Source: Flavobacterium sp.
GTDB taxonomy: Bacteria; Bacteroidota; Bacteroidia; Flavobacteriales; Flavobacteriaceae
Length of the DNA: 64,000 bases
Reading direction: 5' to 3'
Assembly: GCA_021740105.1 (NCBI GenBank)
Contig: JAIPAM010000005.1
Location: 62,001-126,000 of the forward strand
Below, piece after piece: positions 44,878-53,626 of this stretch (position 1 is the stretch's first letter; each line of letters opens with the position of its first letter). Both the position numbers and the translations under genes were made by a program. The notes beneath the pieces are model-generated. The model saw only the letters and a program-made list of their open reading frames with translations, had not been told where the DNA came from and made no database searches.

Positions 44878-45729
44878 TTATTTGAAGAGCTTTTCTTTCA
44901 TCTTTTCCCATCGATAGTTCCTGATAAATTTTGCTTGTTCTTTAGTAACCAATAGTGGTTTATGACTTAATTTCGCTTTCCAAAAACCTTGTATATAATC
45001 TAAAAATAATAAAGGTTTCCCTTTCAAAAAAGCTAATTTCAATGAAGCAATTGCGGTAATAAAAAAACCATAACCAATTGAATAAAAAGCTTCGCCCTGC
45101 TTAAACCTGGCAGTTTTATTATAATTAGCACCGGTAGGTTTTAAATGTTTAACTCTTAATGTGGCATCGGTTACAACTTTCCATCCATAGAATTTACAAA
45201 GTAATTCATCAACGGTATCCCAACCCATAGCTGGTTTTAAATTCCCAATTTCAAGAAAACACTCTTTTCTATAGGCTTTAAACGCACCTCGAATATGATC
45301 TTTATCCGTTAAATTCTCTAAAATCCATTCTCCATTTTTTTCTATATAGGCAAATCCTCCCGCCATTCCAATTTTACCATCACTTTTAAAATGAGCTAAA
45401 ATAGTTTCAAAATAATTCTTAGGCAAAATCAAATCTGCATCTAGCTTTACAATAATATCATATTCCGCATCTATGGTGTCAAATCCTTTATGGAAAGCTT
45501 GGATTACTTTACTTCCTGGTAAATGAATTGCTTCTGAAGTTTTATTTACCAATGAAATATAGGGATTGTTTTTAATGAAACCTTCAACAATTGCCACCGT
45601 ATTATCAGTAGAATTGTCATTCACCACCACCACTTTTGAAGGTGAAACAGTTTGTGAAACTATGGATTCTAGTGTCAAAGCAATAAAATCGGCTTCATTG
45701 TGCGCGGGAATAATAAGGTAATATTTCAT
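44878..45729 (-). CDS. GT2-family glycosyltransferase
   Basis: 283 aa. The GT-A nucleotide-sugar fold begins YYLIIPAHNEADFIALTLES, with VVNDNSTDNT near 35-44 and the metal-binding DxD in IIVKLDADLILP near 92-103. A C-terminal basic stretch (NYRWEKMKEKLF) follows a possible hydrophobic re-entrant segment. It transfers a sugar to an unknown acceptor, probably in surface polysaccharide or lipid glycan synthesis. It diverges from a second GT2 gene and the flippase. Confidence 0.82.
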   Translation of the reverse strand: MKYYLIIPAHNEADFIALTLESIVSQTVSPSKVVVVNDNSTDNTVAIVEGFIKNNPYISLVNKTSEAIHLPGSKVIQAFHKGFDTIDAEYDIIVKLDADLILPKNYFETILAHFKSDGKIGMAGGFAYIEKNGEWILENLTDKDHIRGAFKAYRKECFLEIGNLKPAMGWDTVDELLCKFYGWKVVTDATLRVKHLKPTGANYNKTARFKQGEAFYSIGYGFFITAIASLKLAFLKGKPLLFLDYIQGFWKAKLSHKPLLVTKEQAKFIRNYRWEKMKEKLFK

Positions 45730-45758
45730 TTTTTTATAAAGTCTACTGCAAATATCAT

Positions 45759-45766
45759 TATTTTTG
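45759..45766 (+). promoter_or_regulatory. -7 element TATTTTTG upstream of the GT2-flippase pair
   Basis: TATTTTTG on the plus strand, 24 nt before the TTG start of the GT2 gene at 45791. No convincing -33 TTG was found. Confidence 0.35.
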
Positions 45767-45790
45767 TAGTGATTAAAAAATAACTTTCAT

Positions 45791-46693
45791 TTGAAAAAGA
45801 AAATAGCTGTTGTTATTGTTACTTTTAACGGGGAAATTTGGATAAAAAAGAACTTAAATTCGCTATTAAAATCAAATTATCCAATTGATATTATTATAGT
45901 TGACAACGCATCAACAGATCAATCCATCAATATTATTAAGGAGTTCGGTTCAATTGAACTTATTGAGAATAATAATAATTTAGGTTTTGGCAAAGCCAAT
46001 ACTATTGGAATTGATTTGGCTTTAAAAAAAGGGGCTGACGCGATTTTTTTATTAAATCAAGATACTTGGATCTTTGAAAATACCATTTCAAATTTAGCAG
46101 AAGTGTTATTCGAAAATCCCAATTTGGGCATCGTAAGTCCGCTCCATTTTTCTGCAGAGGAATCAATTTTAGATGAAAATTTTAATACCTATTACAATAG
46201 ATTTAATAAAGAAGAAGACTCCGAATCTCTTCGAATAGTACCATTTGTTAATGCTGCTGCTTGGTTAGTTTCAAAAGAATGCTTTTCAAAAACTGGCTAT
46301 TTTGATCCAATATTTAATCATTATGGTGAAGATAGAAATTATTGTGAGCGAGTTAAATACCACGGATTTAAAATTGGGGTTGCAAAAAAAGCTGCCATTT
46401 GTCATGATCGAATAGTGAAATTAAATTCCAATAAAATAGAATTACAATCTAAGTATTTGGTTTTAAATGAGATGATTAATTGCAATGATTCCCTATTCAT
46501 TTCGCTTTTACTAGGACTAAAATCGGTTGTGGGTTTGCCAAAATTTCATTCTTCAAGTCAAAGTGTGTTAAAAACCATTTCTTTGTTTTTTAAACTTCTA
46601 TTGTATTATTTTAACTTACTTTTGAACATTAGAATGATAATACAAATTAGAAAAAACTCAATTAATGGAACAAATGGTGTTTTGCATCATTAA
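45791..46693 (+). CDS. GT2-family glycosyltransferase (rhamnosyltransferase-like)
   Basis: 300 aa, TTG start. IAVVIVTFNGEIWIKKNLNS opens the GT-A domain, IIIVDNASTDQS is near 34-45, the DxD-equivalent is in IFLLNQDTWIF near 85-95, and a HYGEDRNYCERVKYHG segment near 175-190 is typical of the WcaE/rhamnosyltransferase-like branch. The last 60 residues include hydrophobic stretches that may anchor it at the membrane. It lies 5 bp before the flippase gene, consistent with O-antigen or similar glycan assembly. Confidence 0.85.
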   Translation: MKKKIAVVIVTFNGEIWIKKNLNSLLKSNYPIDIIIVDNASTDQSINIIKEFGSIELIENNNNLGFGKANTIGIDLALKKGADAIFLLNQDTWIFENTISNLAEVLFENPNLGIVSPLHFSAEESILDENFNTYYNRFNKEEDSESLRIVPFVNAAAWLVSKECFSKTGYFDPIFNHYGEDRNYCERVKYHGFKIGVAKKAAICHDRIVKLNSNKIELQSKYLVLNEMINCNDSLFISLLLGLKSVVGLPKFHSSSQSVLKTISLFFKLLLYYFNLLLNIRMIIQIRKNSINGTNGVLHH

Positions 46694-46698
46694 TAATT

Positions 46699-48165
46699 AT
46701 GTCAAATAAAGAAACCCACAAACAAGCTTTTTTCTTTACCATAATTAATTATGTAGGGATTTTAATCGGAATTGTTTCCACGCTTTTCATTTATCCTAAA
46801 AATAAAGAAATGCTTGGGATCTTCAGATACGTTGAATCTTTAGCTCAAATAGTATTCCCAATAATGCTTTTAGGAGCGTCACAAACGCTGATCAAATTTG
46901 GACCAAAATTAGATTCCAATCAGGAAAAACAACTTTTCTCTTATAGTGTTTTATCGGTTTTTACAATTGGAATTATCTTACTTTCAGTAATTGGATTGGC
47001 TTCATTACTTCCCGCTTTATCAGGTTTAAAGTACATTTATTTGGCTTTCCCAATAGGGCTTTCCTTGGCTCTAATTGATTTGTTTAAAAAACAATCAACT
47101 ATAATTGGAAAAATTGCAATTCCCACATTTTTTGATAATATTTTTCCAAAATTGATATTACCATTGGTATTTATATTGGTATTATACCAATTTTATAGTA
47201 CTCAGGAAGCGCTACTTTTTTATATTATTTCCTATGGATTGATTGTTATATTAATTGGGGTTTACCTGTTTTATTATTTCAAACCAACTTTAAAATTCGA
47301 TTTCAAATCGTTGTTTTCAACTATAAGTAAAAAAGAAATGTACCGCTTTTCATTGTTTGCATTTGCAGGAAGTTTAGGGTCGGTTTTTGCCTTTAGAATT
47401 GACTCCATTATGATACCAAAATTCATTTCTATGGAGGCTAATGGCACTTTTAGTATCGGTGTAACTTTGGCTTCTGCCTTAGCGATTCCTGCTACTGGAA
47501 TTTTTATTTTGTATGCGCCAATAATTTCAAACTATATAAAAAACAATCAAATCGCGGAACTGGATTTAAAATACAAGGAGATTTCCAAGTTGCTTTTCTT
47601 TATTGGAGCGTTACTTTACAGTTGTATTTTCTTGGGAATTGAGAATCTATTTATGCTGTTGCCAACGCGTGAAAATTTAATGGGTTCCATTCCCGTGATT
47701 TTAATCTTGGGATTCAATGTTTTAATTAATATGGGGACAGGATTTAATGGGGAAATTATTACCTATTCTAAATATTACAAATTCAATTTAATTGCAATTG
47801 GAATATTAATTTTACTAAACGTGTCTTTGAATCTAATTTTCATAAAAGTATTAAACTATGGAATTGAAGGTGTTGCAATCGCATCTTTGATTTCTATGAT
47901 CCTATTTAATTTTTCGAAATTGCTATTTATATATAAGAAATTCAACATTTTACCTTTCGATAATTCCTATATTAAATTGATAATGGTATTTTTAGTGGTA
48001 CTATTTATTAGCTACAATTTACCATTACTAAAGAATCATTTATTGAATTTAATATTCAAAACAATTTTTTGTTTGACTTTAAATTTATCGGTTATTTACA
48101 AACTAAAATTGGTTTACTCCTATAATTTTTGGATTAAAAAAATGCTACTGAAATTGCAATTCTAA
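46699..48165 (+). CDS. Polysaccharide flippase (Wzx/MATE-like)
   Basis: 488 aa with 12-14 predicted transmembrane helices and no large soluble domain, of the polysaccharide biosynthesis/oligosaccharide flippase type (PF01943/PF13440). The start FFFTIINYVGILIGIVSTLF and a central FAFAGSLGSVFAFRIDSIMI repeat of the half-transporter are typical. It would flip lipid-linked glycan across the inner membrane, using the product of the neighbouring glycosyltransferases. Its stop overlaps that of the convergent KAS III gene by 4 bp. Confidence 0.83.
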   Translation: MSNKETHKQAFFFTIINYVGILIGIVSTLFIYPKNKEMLGIFRYVESLAQIVFPIMLLGASQTLIKFGPKLDSNQEKQLFSYSVLSVFTIGIILLSVIGLASLLPALSGLKYIYLAFPIGLSLALIDLFKKQSTIIGKIAIPTFFDNIFPKLILPLVFILVLYQFYSTQEALLFYIISYGLIVILIGVYLFYYFKPTLKFDFKSLFSTISKKEMYRFSLFAFAGSLGSVFAFRIDSIMIPKFISMEANGTFSIGVTLASALAIPATGIFILYAPIISNYIKNNQIAELDLKYKEISKLLFFIGALLYSCIFLGIENLFMLLPTRENLMGSIPVILILGFNVLINMGTGFNGEIITYSKYYKFNLIAIGILILLNVSLNLIFIKVLNYGIEGVAIASLISMILFNFSKLLFIYKKFNILPFDNSYIKLIMVFLVVLFISYNLPLLKNHLLNLIFKTIFCLTLNLSVIYKLKLVYSYNFWIKKMLLKLQF

Positions 48166-49220
48166 TATCGGTAAACAAAAGCATTTATATTCATTCCAGC
48201 GCCTACAGAAGCGAAAAGTAAAATATCGCCTTTTTTGATTTCATGATTTTCTAGCTGGTTATTTACCAATAAATCAAATAATGTTGGAATGGTAGCAACG
48301 CTGCTATTTCCCAAAAAGTTGATACTCATTGGCATAATTCCTTCCGGCGGAGTTTGGTCGTATAATTTGTAAAAACGGTTGATAATTGCTTCGTCCATTT
48401 TTTCATTGGCCTGATGAATTAAGATTTTCTTCACTTCCTCGAGTGGTATTCCACTTTTTTCCAAGCAACTTTTCATTGCTGTGGGAACATTGCTTAAAGC
48501 AAATTCATAAATTTTTCTACCCTGCATTTTTATGTAAAAAACATCCGGATCTAAACTAGTATTAAACGATTTTCCGTAAAAAAGGTAGTCTTTCTCAGTG
48601 TAGGTATAAGAAGCGCTTTCGTGAGATAAAATGCCGCAATTTTCATCGGTGGTTTCTACAATGGTTGCTCCAGCGCCATCGGCATAAATCATAGAATCTC
48701 GATCATGAGGATCCACGACTCTTGATAATGTTTCAGCTCCAATAACCAAACATTTTTTGGCCATCCCCGATTTTATTAGGGCATTGGCTTGTAGCATTCC
48801 CTCAATCCACCCTGGGCAACCAAAAAGAATGTCAAAAGCAACACATTTTGGGTTTTGAATTTGTAATTTATTTTTTACCCGAGCTGCTAAACAGGGCACT
48901 GCATCCGATTGTAGAGTACCGCTTTTTATGTCCCCAAAATTATGAGCAACAATAATATAATCCAGAGATTCAGGGTCAATCCCAGCATTTTTTATGGCTT
49001 TTTCAGAAGCTAAATAAGCCATATCGGAAGTAATTACTGAGGGCTCAGCATACCTTCTTTCATCAATTCCAGTAATTCCTTTAAATTTTCCAATTACGGT
49101 TTCATTGCTATAAGCAAATGGCGTTCCATCCTCATTCATAAACTGATGTTTCCCAAAATCTGTATTGCTTACAACTATTTCTGGGATGTAACTTCCAGAA
49201 CCTGTTATTTTTATGTTCAT
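48162..49220 (-). CDS. 3-oxoacyl-ACP synthase III family protein
   Basis: 352 aa thiolase-fold condensing enzyme. The catalytic triad is Cys135 in ILFGCPGW, His269 in LIHQAN and Asn305 in LGNSSVATIP. The sequence after the nucleophile and the longer length distinguish it from housekeeping FabH (about 320 aa), so it may start a specialised acyl chain rather than bulk fatty acids. The neighbouring genes do not show the partner pathway. It converges with the flippase gene. Confidence 0.83.
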   Translation of the reverse strand: MNIKITGSGSYIPEIVVSNTDFGKHQFMNEDGTPFAYSNETVIGKFKGITGIDERRYAEPSVITSDMAYLASEKAIKNAGIDPESLDYIIVAHNFGDIKSGTLQSDAVPCLAARVKNKLQIQNPKCVAFDILFGCPGWIEGMLQANALIKSGMAKKCLVIGAETLSRVVDPHDRDSMIYADGAGATIVETTDENCGILSHESASYTYTEKDYLFYGKSFNTSLDPDVFYIKMQGRKIYEFALSNVPTAMKSCLEKSGIPLEEVKKILIHQANEKMDEAIINRFYKLYDQTPPEGIMPMSINFLGNSSVATIPTLFDLLVNNQLENHEIKKGDILLFASVGAGMNINAFVYRY

Positions 49221-49337
49221 CGTTTTGAAATATAATTACAAGCTAATTTAATAATTAAATTTGTAAATTAACGATAAATTAACCTTGGGAGGGGTGTAAT
49301 TATGAATTAAGCAATTTTTGAGTTCAATACGTATTGA

Positions 49338-49721
49338 TTATTTATTATTATTATCAATATTTATTTTAATTTGCATTACGGTTGCTAAACTTAAAGCTTG
49401 CGTTTTTATTTTCTCTGCATTGTTTCCAGTAAAATTTTCATCTACAGTGGCATTAAAATGATTCAGCCAAATAGTAAATAGTTCTGGTGTTAGCTTTTCT
49501 TTTTGATTAATATCCAAGTGAATTTTTGTAAGATTATTGAAATATCCGCCAGTATCAAAAATTGCTTGTGACCAAAAGGTGACCAATATTGGCAAATGTT
49601 CTTCTAGCTTAATTTTCACCACCTCTGTAAATAGATAACTTATGGAAGCATCTGACAATAATTTTTGATAAAAATGATCTACTAAAAAATATAAGTCGTC
49701 TTGTGTCTCTATGTCTTTCAT
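49338..49721 (-). CDS. Group III truncated haemoglobin
   Basis: 127 aa from the ATG at 49721 (a TTG two codons upstream lies inside the -7 box and is rejected). The 2-over-2 globin pattern is visible: LVDHFYQKLLSDASISYLF, then LPILVTFWSQAIFDTGGYFNN, a likely proximal His in TKIHLDIN, and LTPELFTIWLNHFNATVDENFTG, which is the hallmark of the group III type. It binds haem and probably O2 or NO; the role is unknown. The gcvP terminator and this gene's -7 box share sequence just upstream. Confidence 0.82.
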   Translation of the reverse strand: MKDIETQDDLYFLVDHFYQKLLSDASISYLFTEVVKIKLEEHLPILVTFWSQAIFDTGGYFNNLTKIHLDINQKEKLTPELFTIWLNHFNATVDENFTGNNAEKIKTQALSLATVMQIKINIDNNNK

Positions 49722-49724
49722 ATT

Positions 49725-49732
49725 CAAATATA
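49725..49732 (-). promoter_or_regulatory. -7 element TATATTTG before the truncated haemoglobin gene
   Basis: TATATTTG on the minus strand ends 3 nt before the ATG at 49721, again predicting a start at or next to the initiation codon. It overlaps the U-run of the gcvP terminator. Confidence 0.45.
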
Positions 49733-49735
49733 AAA

Positions 49736-49771
49736 AAATCCATCTCGAAATTTTACTTAGGAGATGGATTT
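49736..49771 (-). terminator. Terminator of gcvP
   Basis: Perfect 11-bp stem (AAATCCATCTC at 49736-49746 with GAGATGGATTT at 49761-49771), 14-nt loop, and a U-run on the minus strand. It lies 20 bp past the gcvP stop and just before the haemoglobin gene. Confidence 0.8.
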
Positions 49772-49790
49772 AACTTAATAATTTTCTGTT

Positions 49791-52640
49791 TTAGCTTTCC
49801 ATGTAGGCTTCAATTGGAGCACAAGAACAAACTAAATTCCTATCACCGTAGGCATCATCAGTTCTTCTAACGGTAGGCCAAAATTTATTTTCAGAAATAT
49901 AATCTAATGGGAAAGCTGCTTTTTCACGGGTGTAAGGAAAATTCCAAACATCGGCAGTAACCATCATTAAAGTGTGTGGCGCATTCTTCAAAACCGTATC
50001 GTGATCTTCAATTGTGCTAGCTTCAATTTCTTTTCTAATTTCAATCATTGCATCACAAAAACGATCCAACTCTTCTAAATTTTCACTTTCTGTAGGCTCA
50101 ATCATCATAGTTCCTGCAACTGGGAAAGAAACGGTAGGCGCATGAAAACCATAATCCATCAATCGCTTTGCAATATCCGTAACTTCAACTCCTTTTTGCT
50201 TGAATGGTCGACATTCTATAATCATCTCGTGAGCTGCACGTCCCATTTCACCAGAATATAAAGTATCGTAATGACCGTTCAAACGTTCTTTGATATAATT
50301 TGCATTTAGTATTGCATATTTAGTTGCATCGGTAACTCCCTCTGCTCCCAACATTGAAATATATCCATAAGAAATCAAACATACTAATGCGGAACCCCAA
50401 GGTGCTGCAGATATTGCGGTGATAGCATTTTCTCCTCCTGTACAAACCAGAGGGTTTGAAGGTAAAAAAGGAACTAATTGAGGTGCAACACAAATTGGAC
50501 CAACTCCAGGACCACCTCCACCGTGAGGAATTGCAAATGTTTTATGAAGGTTCAAGTGACAAACATCAGCACCAATTGTAGCAGGATTTGTAAGTCCAAC
50601 TTGTGCATTCATGTTGGCACCATCCATATAAACCTGACCTCCATTATCGTGAATTAATTGAGTAATTTCTCTAATAGCACTTTCAAAAACTCCGTGCGTA
50701 GATGGATACGTTACCATCAAACAAGAAAGTTCGTCTTTGTATAAAATTGCTTTTTCTCGCAAATCATCCACATCAATATTTCCGTTTTCAAGTGTTTTGG
50801 TAACAATCACTTTCATACCTGCCATCGCAGCTGAAGCAGGATTCGTTCCGTGAGCTGAAGATGGAATTAAGGCAATATTTCTATGGTGATCACCACGTGA
50901 TTGATGGTAAGCACGAATAACCATCAATCCTGCGTATTCTCCTTGAGCCCCAGAATTTGGTTGTAAAGTAGTTCCGGCAAAACCAGTTATTTCATTTAAT
51001 TGTTGTTCTAATTTAGTCAACATTTCTTTATAACCTTGCGCTTGATCTAAGGGAACAAATGGGTGTATATTATTCCACATTGGATTACTCAAAGGCAACA
51101 TTTCAGCAGCTGCATTCAATTTCATTGTACAAGAGCCTAACGATATCATAGAATGATTCAAAGCCAAATCTTTTCTTTCTAACATTTTGATATAACGCAT
51201 CATTGCTGACTCTGAATGGTATCTATTAAATACATCGTGCTTTAAAAAATCAGAAGTTCTTTCTAAATGTTCAGGAAAATGATTAGTAGAAGTCAATTCT
51301 TGAATTGCAGTTGCTTGAGTCCCATTTGCAGCAGCAAAAATTGAAATGATTTTATTTAAATCGGAAATACTGGTAGTTTCATTCAACGAAATTGAAACCG
51401 AAGTATCGTCGATATAATAAAAATTAATTTCATTTTGCAATGCCAATTCATTGACTTTCTTAGCGTCTGCTTTTATAACTATAGTATCAAAAAAGGCATT
51501 ATTGGTTTGCTCATATCCTAATTTTTTCAACTCATTCGCTAATGTTGCAGTAGAAGCATGCACTTTATTAGCAATGTATTTTAAGCCTTTTGGTCCGTGA
51601 AAAACAGAATACATTCCTGCCATTACAGACAATAAAACTTGTGCTGTACAAATATTTGAAGTCGCTTTATCTCTTTTAATGTGTTGTTCGCGAGTTTGTA
51701 GTGCCATTCTTAACGCTCGGTTACCATTAGTATCAACAGTAACACCGATGATTCTACCTGGCATACTTCTTTTATGCTCTTCTTTAGTAGCAAAATAAGC
51801 CGCGTGCGGACCACCGTAACCTAAAGGAATTCCAAAACGTTGTGTGGTTCCTAAAACTACATCTGCACCCATTTCACCTGGAGGAGATAATTTTACTAAG
51901 CTTAAAATATCAGCGGCAACAGCAACTTTAATCTCATTTTCTTTTGCTTTTGCAATGAACGAAGCGTAATCATGAACTTGTCCAAATTTACCTGGATATT
52001 GCAAAATAGCACCATAATAATCAGTTGAAAAATCAAAAGTTTCGTGATTTCCAACAACTAATTCAACTCCAATTGGAGCGGCACGTGTGATTAAAACGGA
52101 TAAGGTTTGAGGTAAAATTTCTTCAGAAACGAAAAATTTGCAAATGTTATTTTTCTTTTGATCACGAGTTCTTACATCATATAAAAGGGCCATTGCTTCT
52201 GCAGCGGCAGTACCTTCATCTAATAAAGAAGCGTTAGCAATTTCCATTCCTGTTAATTCAATAACCATGGTTTGAAAATTCAAAATTGCTTCCAAACGTC
52301 CTTGTGCAATCTCAGCTTGATAAGGCGTGTAAGCAGTATACCAACCTGGATTTTCGAAAATATTTCTCTGAATAACCGCTGGCACAATCGCTTGATTGTA
52401 ACCTAATCCAATATAGGATTTAAACACTTTGTTTTTATTTCCCAATTCAGCAATATGATTTGAAAATTCATATTCCGTCATTGCAGGTGCTAAATTCAAT
52501 GGTTTTTTTAATCGAATATCTTCTGGAATAGTTTCAAGAATCAATTGATCAAGTGACACGGCACCAATTGTTTTTAGCATATGTTGAAGCTCATTTTCAT
52601 TTGGTCCAATATGTCTTAAAGCAAAAGCATCTGTTTTCAT
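49791..52640 (-). CDS. gcvP: Glycine dehydrogenase (aminomethyl-transferring), P protein
   Basis: 949 aa from the ATG at 52640, which gives the family N-terminus MKTDAFALRHIGPNENE; the longer frame to 52697 adds an unrelated 19 residues. It decarboxylates glycine with PLP and passes the aminomethyl group to lipoyl-GcvH. It is the fused single-chain form (both P1 and P2 halves). The PLP lysine is in NLHKTFAIPHGGGGPGVGP near residue 700. gcvT and gcvH are not in the window. It is followed by a strong terminator. Confidence 0.97.
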   Translation of the reverse strand: MKTDAFALRHIGPNENELQHMLKTIGAVSLDQLILETIPEDIRLKKPLNLAPAMTEYEFSNHIAELGNKNKVFKSYIGLGYNQAIVPAVIQRNIFENPGWYTAYTPYQAEIAQGRLEAILNFQTMVIELTGMEIANASLLDEGTAAAEAMALLYDVRTRDQKKNNICKFFVSEEILPQTLSVLITRAAPIGVELVVGNHETFDFSTDYYGAILQYPGKFGQVHDYASFIAKAKENEIKVAVAADILSLVKLSPPGEMGADVVLGTTQRFGIPLGYGGPHAAYFATKEEHKRSMPGRIIGVTVDTNGNRALRMALQTREQHIKRDKATSNICTAQVLLSVMAGMYSVFHGPKGLKYIANKVHASTATLANELKKLGYEQTNNAFFDTIVIKADAKKVNELALQNEINFYYIDDTSVSISLNETTSISDLNKIISIFAAANGTQATAIQELTSTNHFPEHLERTSDFLKHDVFNRYHSESAMMRYIKMLERKDLALNHSMISLGSCTMKLNAAAEMLPLSNPMWNNIHPFVPLDQAQGYKEMLTKLEQQLNEITGFAGTTLQPNSGAQGEYAGLMVIRAYHQSRGDHHRNIALIPSSAHGTNPASAAMAGMKVIVTKTLENGNIDVDDLREKAILYKDELSCLMVTYPSTHGVFESAIREITQLIHDNGGQVYMDGANMNAQVGLTNPATIGADVCHLNLHKTFAIPHGGGGPGVGPICVAPQLVPFLPSNPLVCTGGENAITAISAAPWGSALVCLISYGYISMLGAEGVTDATKYAILNANYIKERLNGHYDTLYSGEMGRAAHEMIIECRPFKQKGVEVTDIAKRLMDYGFHAPTVSFPVAGTMMIEPTESENLEELDRFCDAMIEIRKEIEASTIEDHDTVLKNAPHTLMMVTADVWNFPYTREKAAFPLDYISENKFWPTVRRTDDAYGDRNLVCSCAPIEAYMES

Positions 52641-52675
52641 ATTTTTAGTAAAAGTGTTGTTGTTATTTAGAAGTG

Positions 52676-52683
52676 CAAATTTA
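52676..52683 (-). promoter_or_regulatory. -7 element TAAATTTG for gcvP
   Basis: TAAATTTG on the minus strand, 35 nt upstream of the gcvP ATG. It lacks a TTG at the normal spacing. No glycine-riboswitch-like fold was recognised in the short leader. Confidence 0.4.
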
Positions 52684-52768
52684 TGTATTAAATTCAAAAT
52701 TTTACAGGATTTTAATCCCGATTTTTAAGTATTTTTCAACTAAAAGCCATTCTTATTAACAGTTTAAT

Positions 52769-52776
52769 TATTTTTG
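52769..52776 (+). promoter_or_regulatory. -7 element TATTTTTG before the UbiA-like gene
   Basis: TATTTTTG with 4 nt to the ATG at 52781, the same geometry as at rlmB and the CoA-binding gene. No clear -33 TTG. Confidence 0.45.
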
Positions 52777-52780
52777 TTTA

Positions 52781-53596
52781 ATGAAGCAATTGAAACCAAT
52801 ACTGGATTTTTACCTCGATTCTAGCATTCATGTTGCTTTATCGTGTTTTGCGCTTGTAAATTGCACTTACTTAATCTTAAACATTCCAATTAATTATTCC
52901 GTTGCGTTTTTTGCTTTTTTTGGAACAATTGCTGGCTATAATTTTGTAAAATTTGAAGCTTTAGCTCGATCCAAAAAAAATAAGATGAGTTGGAAATTAA
53001 AAGCAATCGCTGGATTGAGTTTCCTCTCCTTAATTTTTGGAATTTACTACTTCTTAGAGCTTCAAAAAATCACAAAAATTATAGCATTCTTGATTCTAAT
53101 ATTAACGATATTGTATGCATTACCTTTTTTTCCAAATAAAAAAAATGCTCGTAATTGGTCTGGTTTTAAAATTTACATTGTAGCCATTTGTTGGGTTGGA
53201 GTGACGTTACTTTTACCAATTCTGAATTCTGAAAATAAAATACAGTCTGAAATAATAATACTAATCTTTCAACGATTGCTATTAATTTTTTCTCTCATAT
53301 TAATTTTTGAAATAAAAGATTTAAAAAATGACGACCCTCATTTAAAAACAGTACCGCAACAAATTGGAGTGAAAAATACAAAAACGCTAGGTTTCGTTTT
53401 GTTAGTTATCTTCTTTGGATTAGGATTTTTAAATAGCAATTTTAAATTTTTAGACTTGCTAATGAATCTATTAATAGCTATTATAATTGGATTTTTTCTA
53501 TTTTTTTGCAATGAATATCGATCCAAATATTACACTGACTTTTGGGTAGAGAGTATTCCTATAGTTTGGTGGCTAATGTTTCTTTACACAAAATAA
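52781..53596 (+). CDS. UbiA-like prenyltransferase-family membrane protein
   Basis: 271 aa with about eight transmembrane helices. An EIKDLKNDDPHLKTVPQQIG segment near residue 185-204 resembles the second Asp-rich motif of UbiA enzymes. The first motif is weak (YNFVKFEAL near 50-58 in place of NDxxDxxxD). It may be a divergent UbiA member or a relative without prenyltransferase activity. It is monocistronic, divergent from gcvP, and ends in a bidirectional terminator shared with the M3 peptidase gene. Confidence 0.6.
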   Translation: MKQLKPILDFYLDSSIHVALSCFALVNCTYLILNIPINYSVAFFAFFGTIAGYNFVKFEALARSKKNKMSWKLKAIAGLSFLSLIFGIYYFLELQKITKIIAFLILILTILYALPFFPNKKNARNWSGFKIYIVAICWVGVTLLLPILNSENKIQSEIIILIFQRLLLIFSLILIFEIKDLKNDDPHLKTVPQQIGVKNTKTLGFVLLVIFFGLGFLNSNFKFLDLLMNLLIAIIIGFFLFFCNEYRSKYYTDFWVESIPIVWWLMFLYTK

Positions 53597-53624
53597 AAAG
53601 CCGAAGTAATCACTTCGGCTTTTT
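53595..53624. terminator. Bidirectional terminator
   Basis: Perfect 13-bp stem (AAAAAGCCGAAGT at 53595-53607 with ACTTCGGCTTTTT at 53612-53624) and a 4-nt loop. It has A/T runs on both sides and sits exactly between two convergent genes. Confidence 0.92.
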
Positions 53625-53626
53625 AT

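Noticed and set aside
52641..52697. Longer start for gcvP
   Set aside because: The extra 19 residues are Asn-rich and precede the conserved family N-terminus; the -7 box at 52676-52683 would lie inside the gene.
52641..52780. Glycine riboswitch upstream of gcvP
   Set aside because: The leader is short and AT-rich; no paired GGAGAG-type aptamer cores were found.
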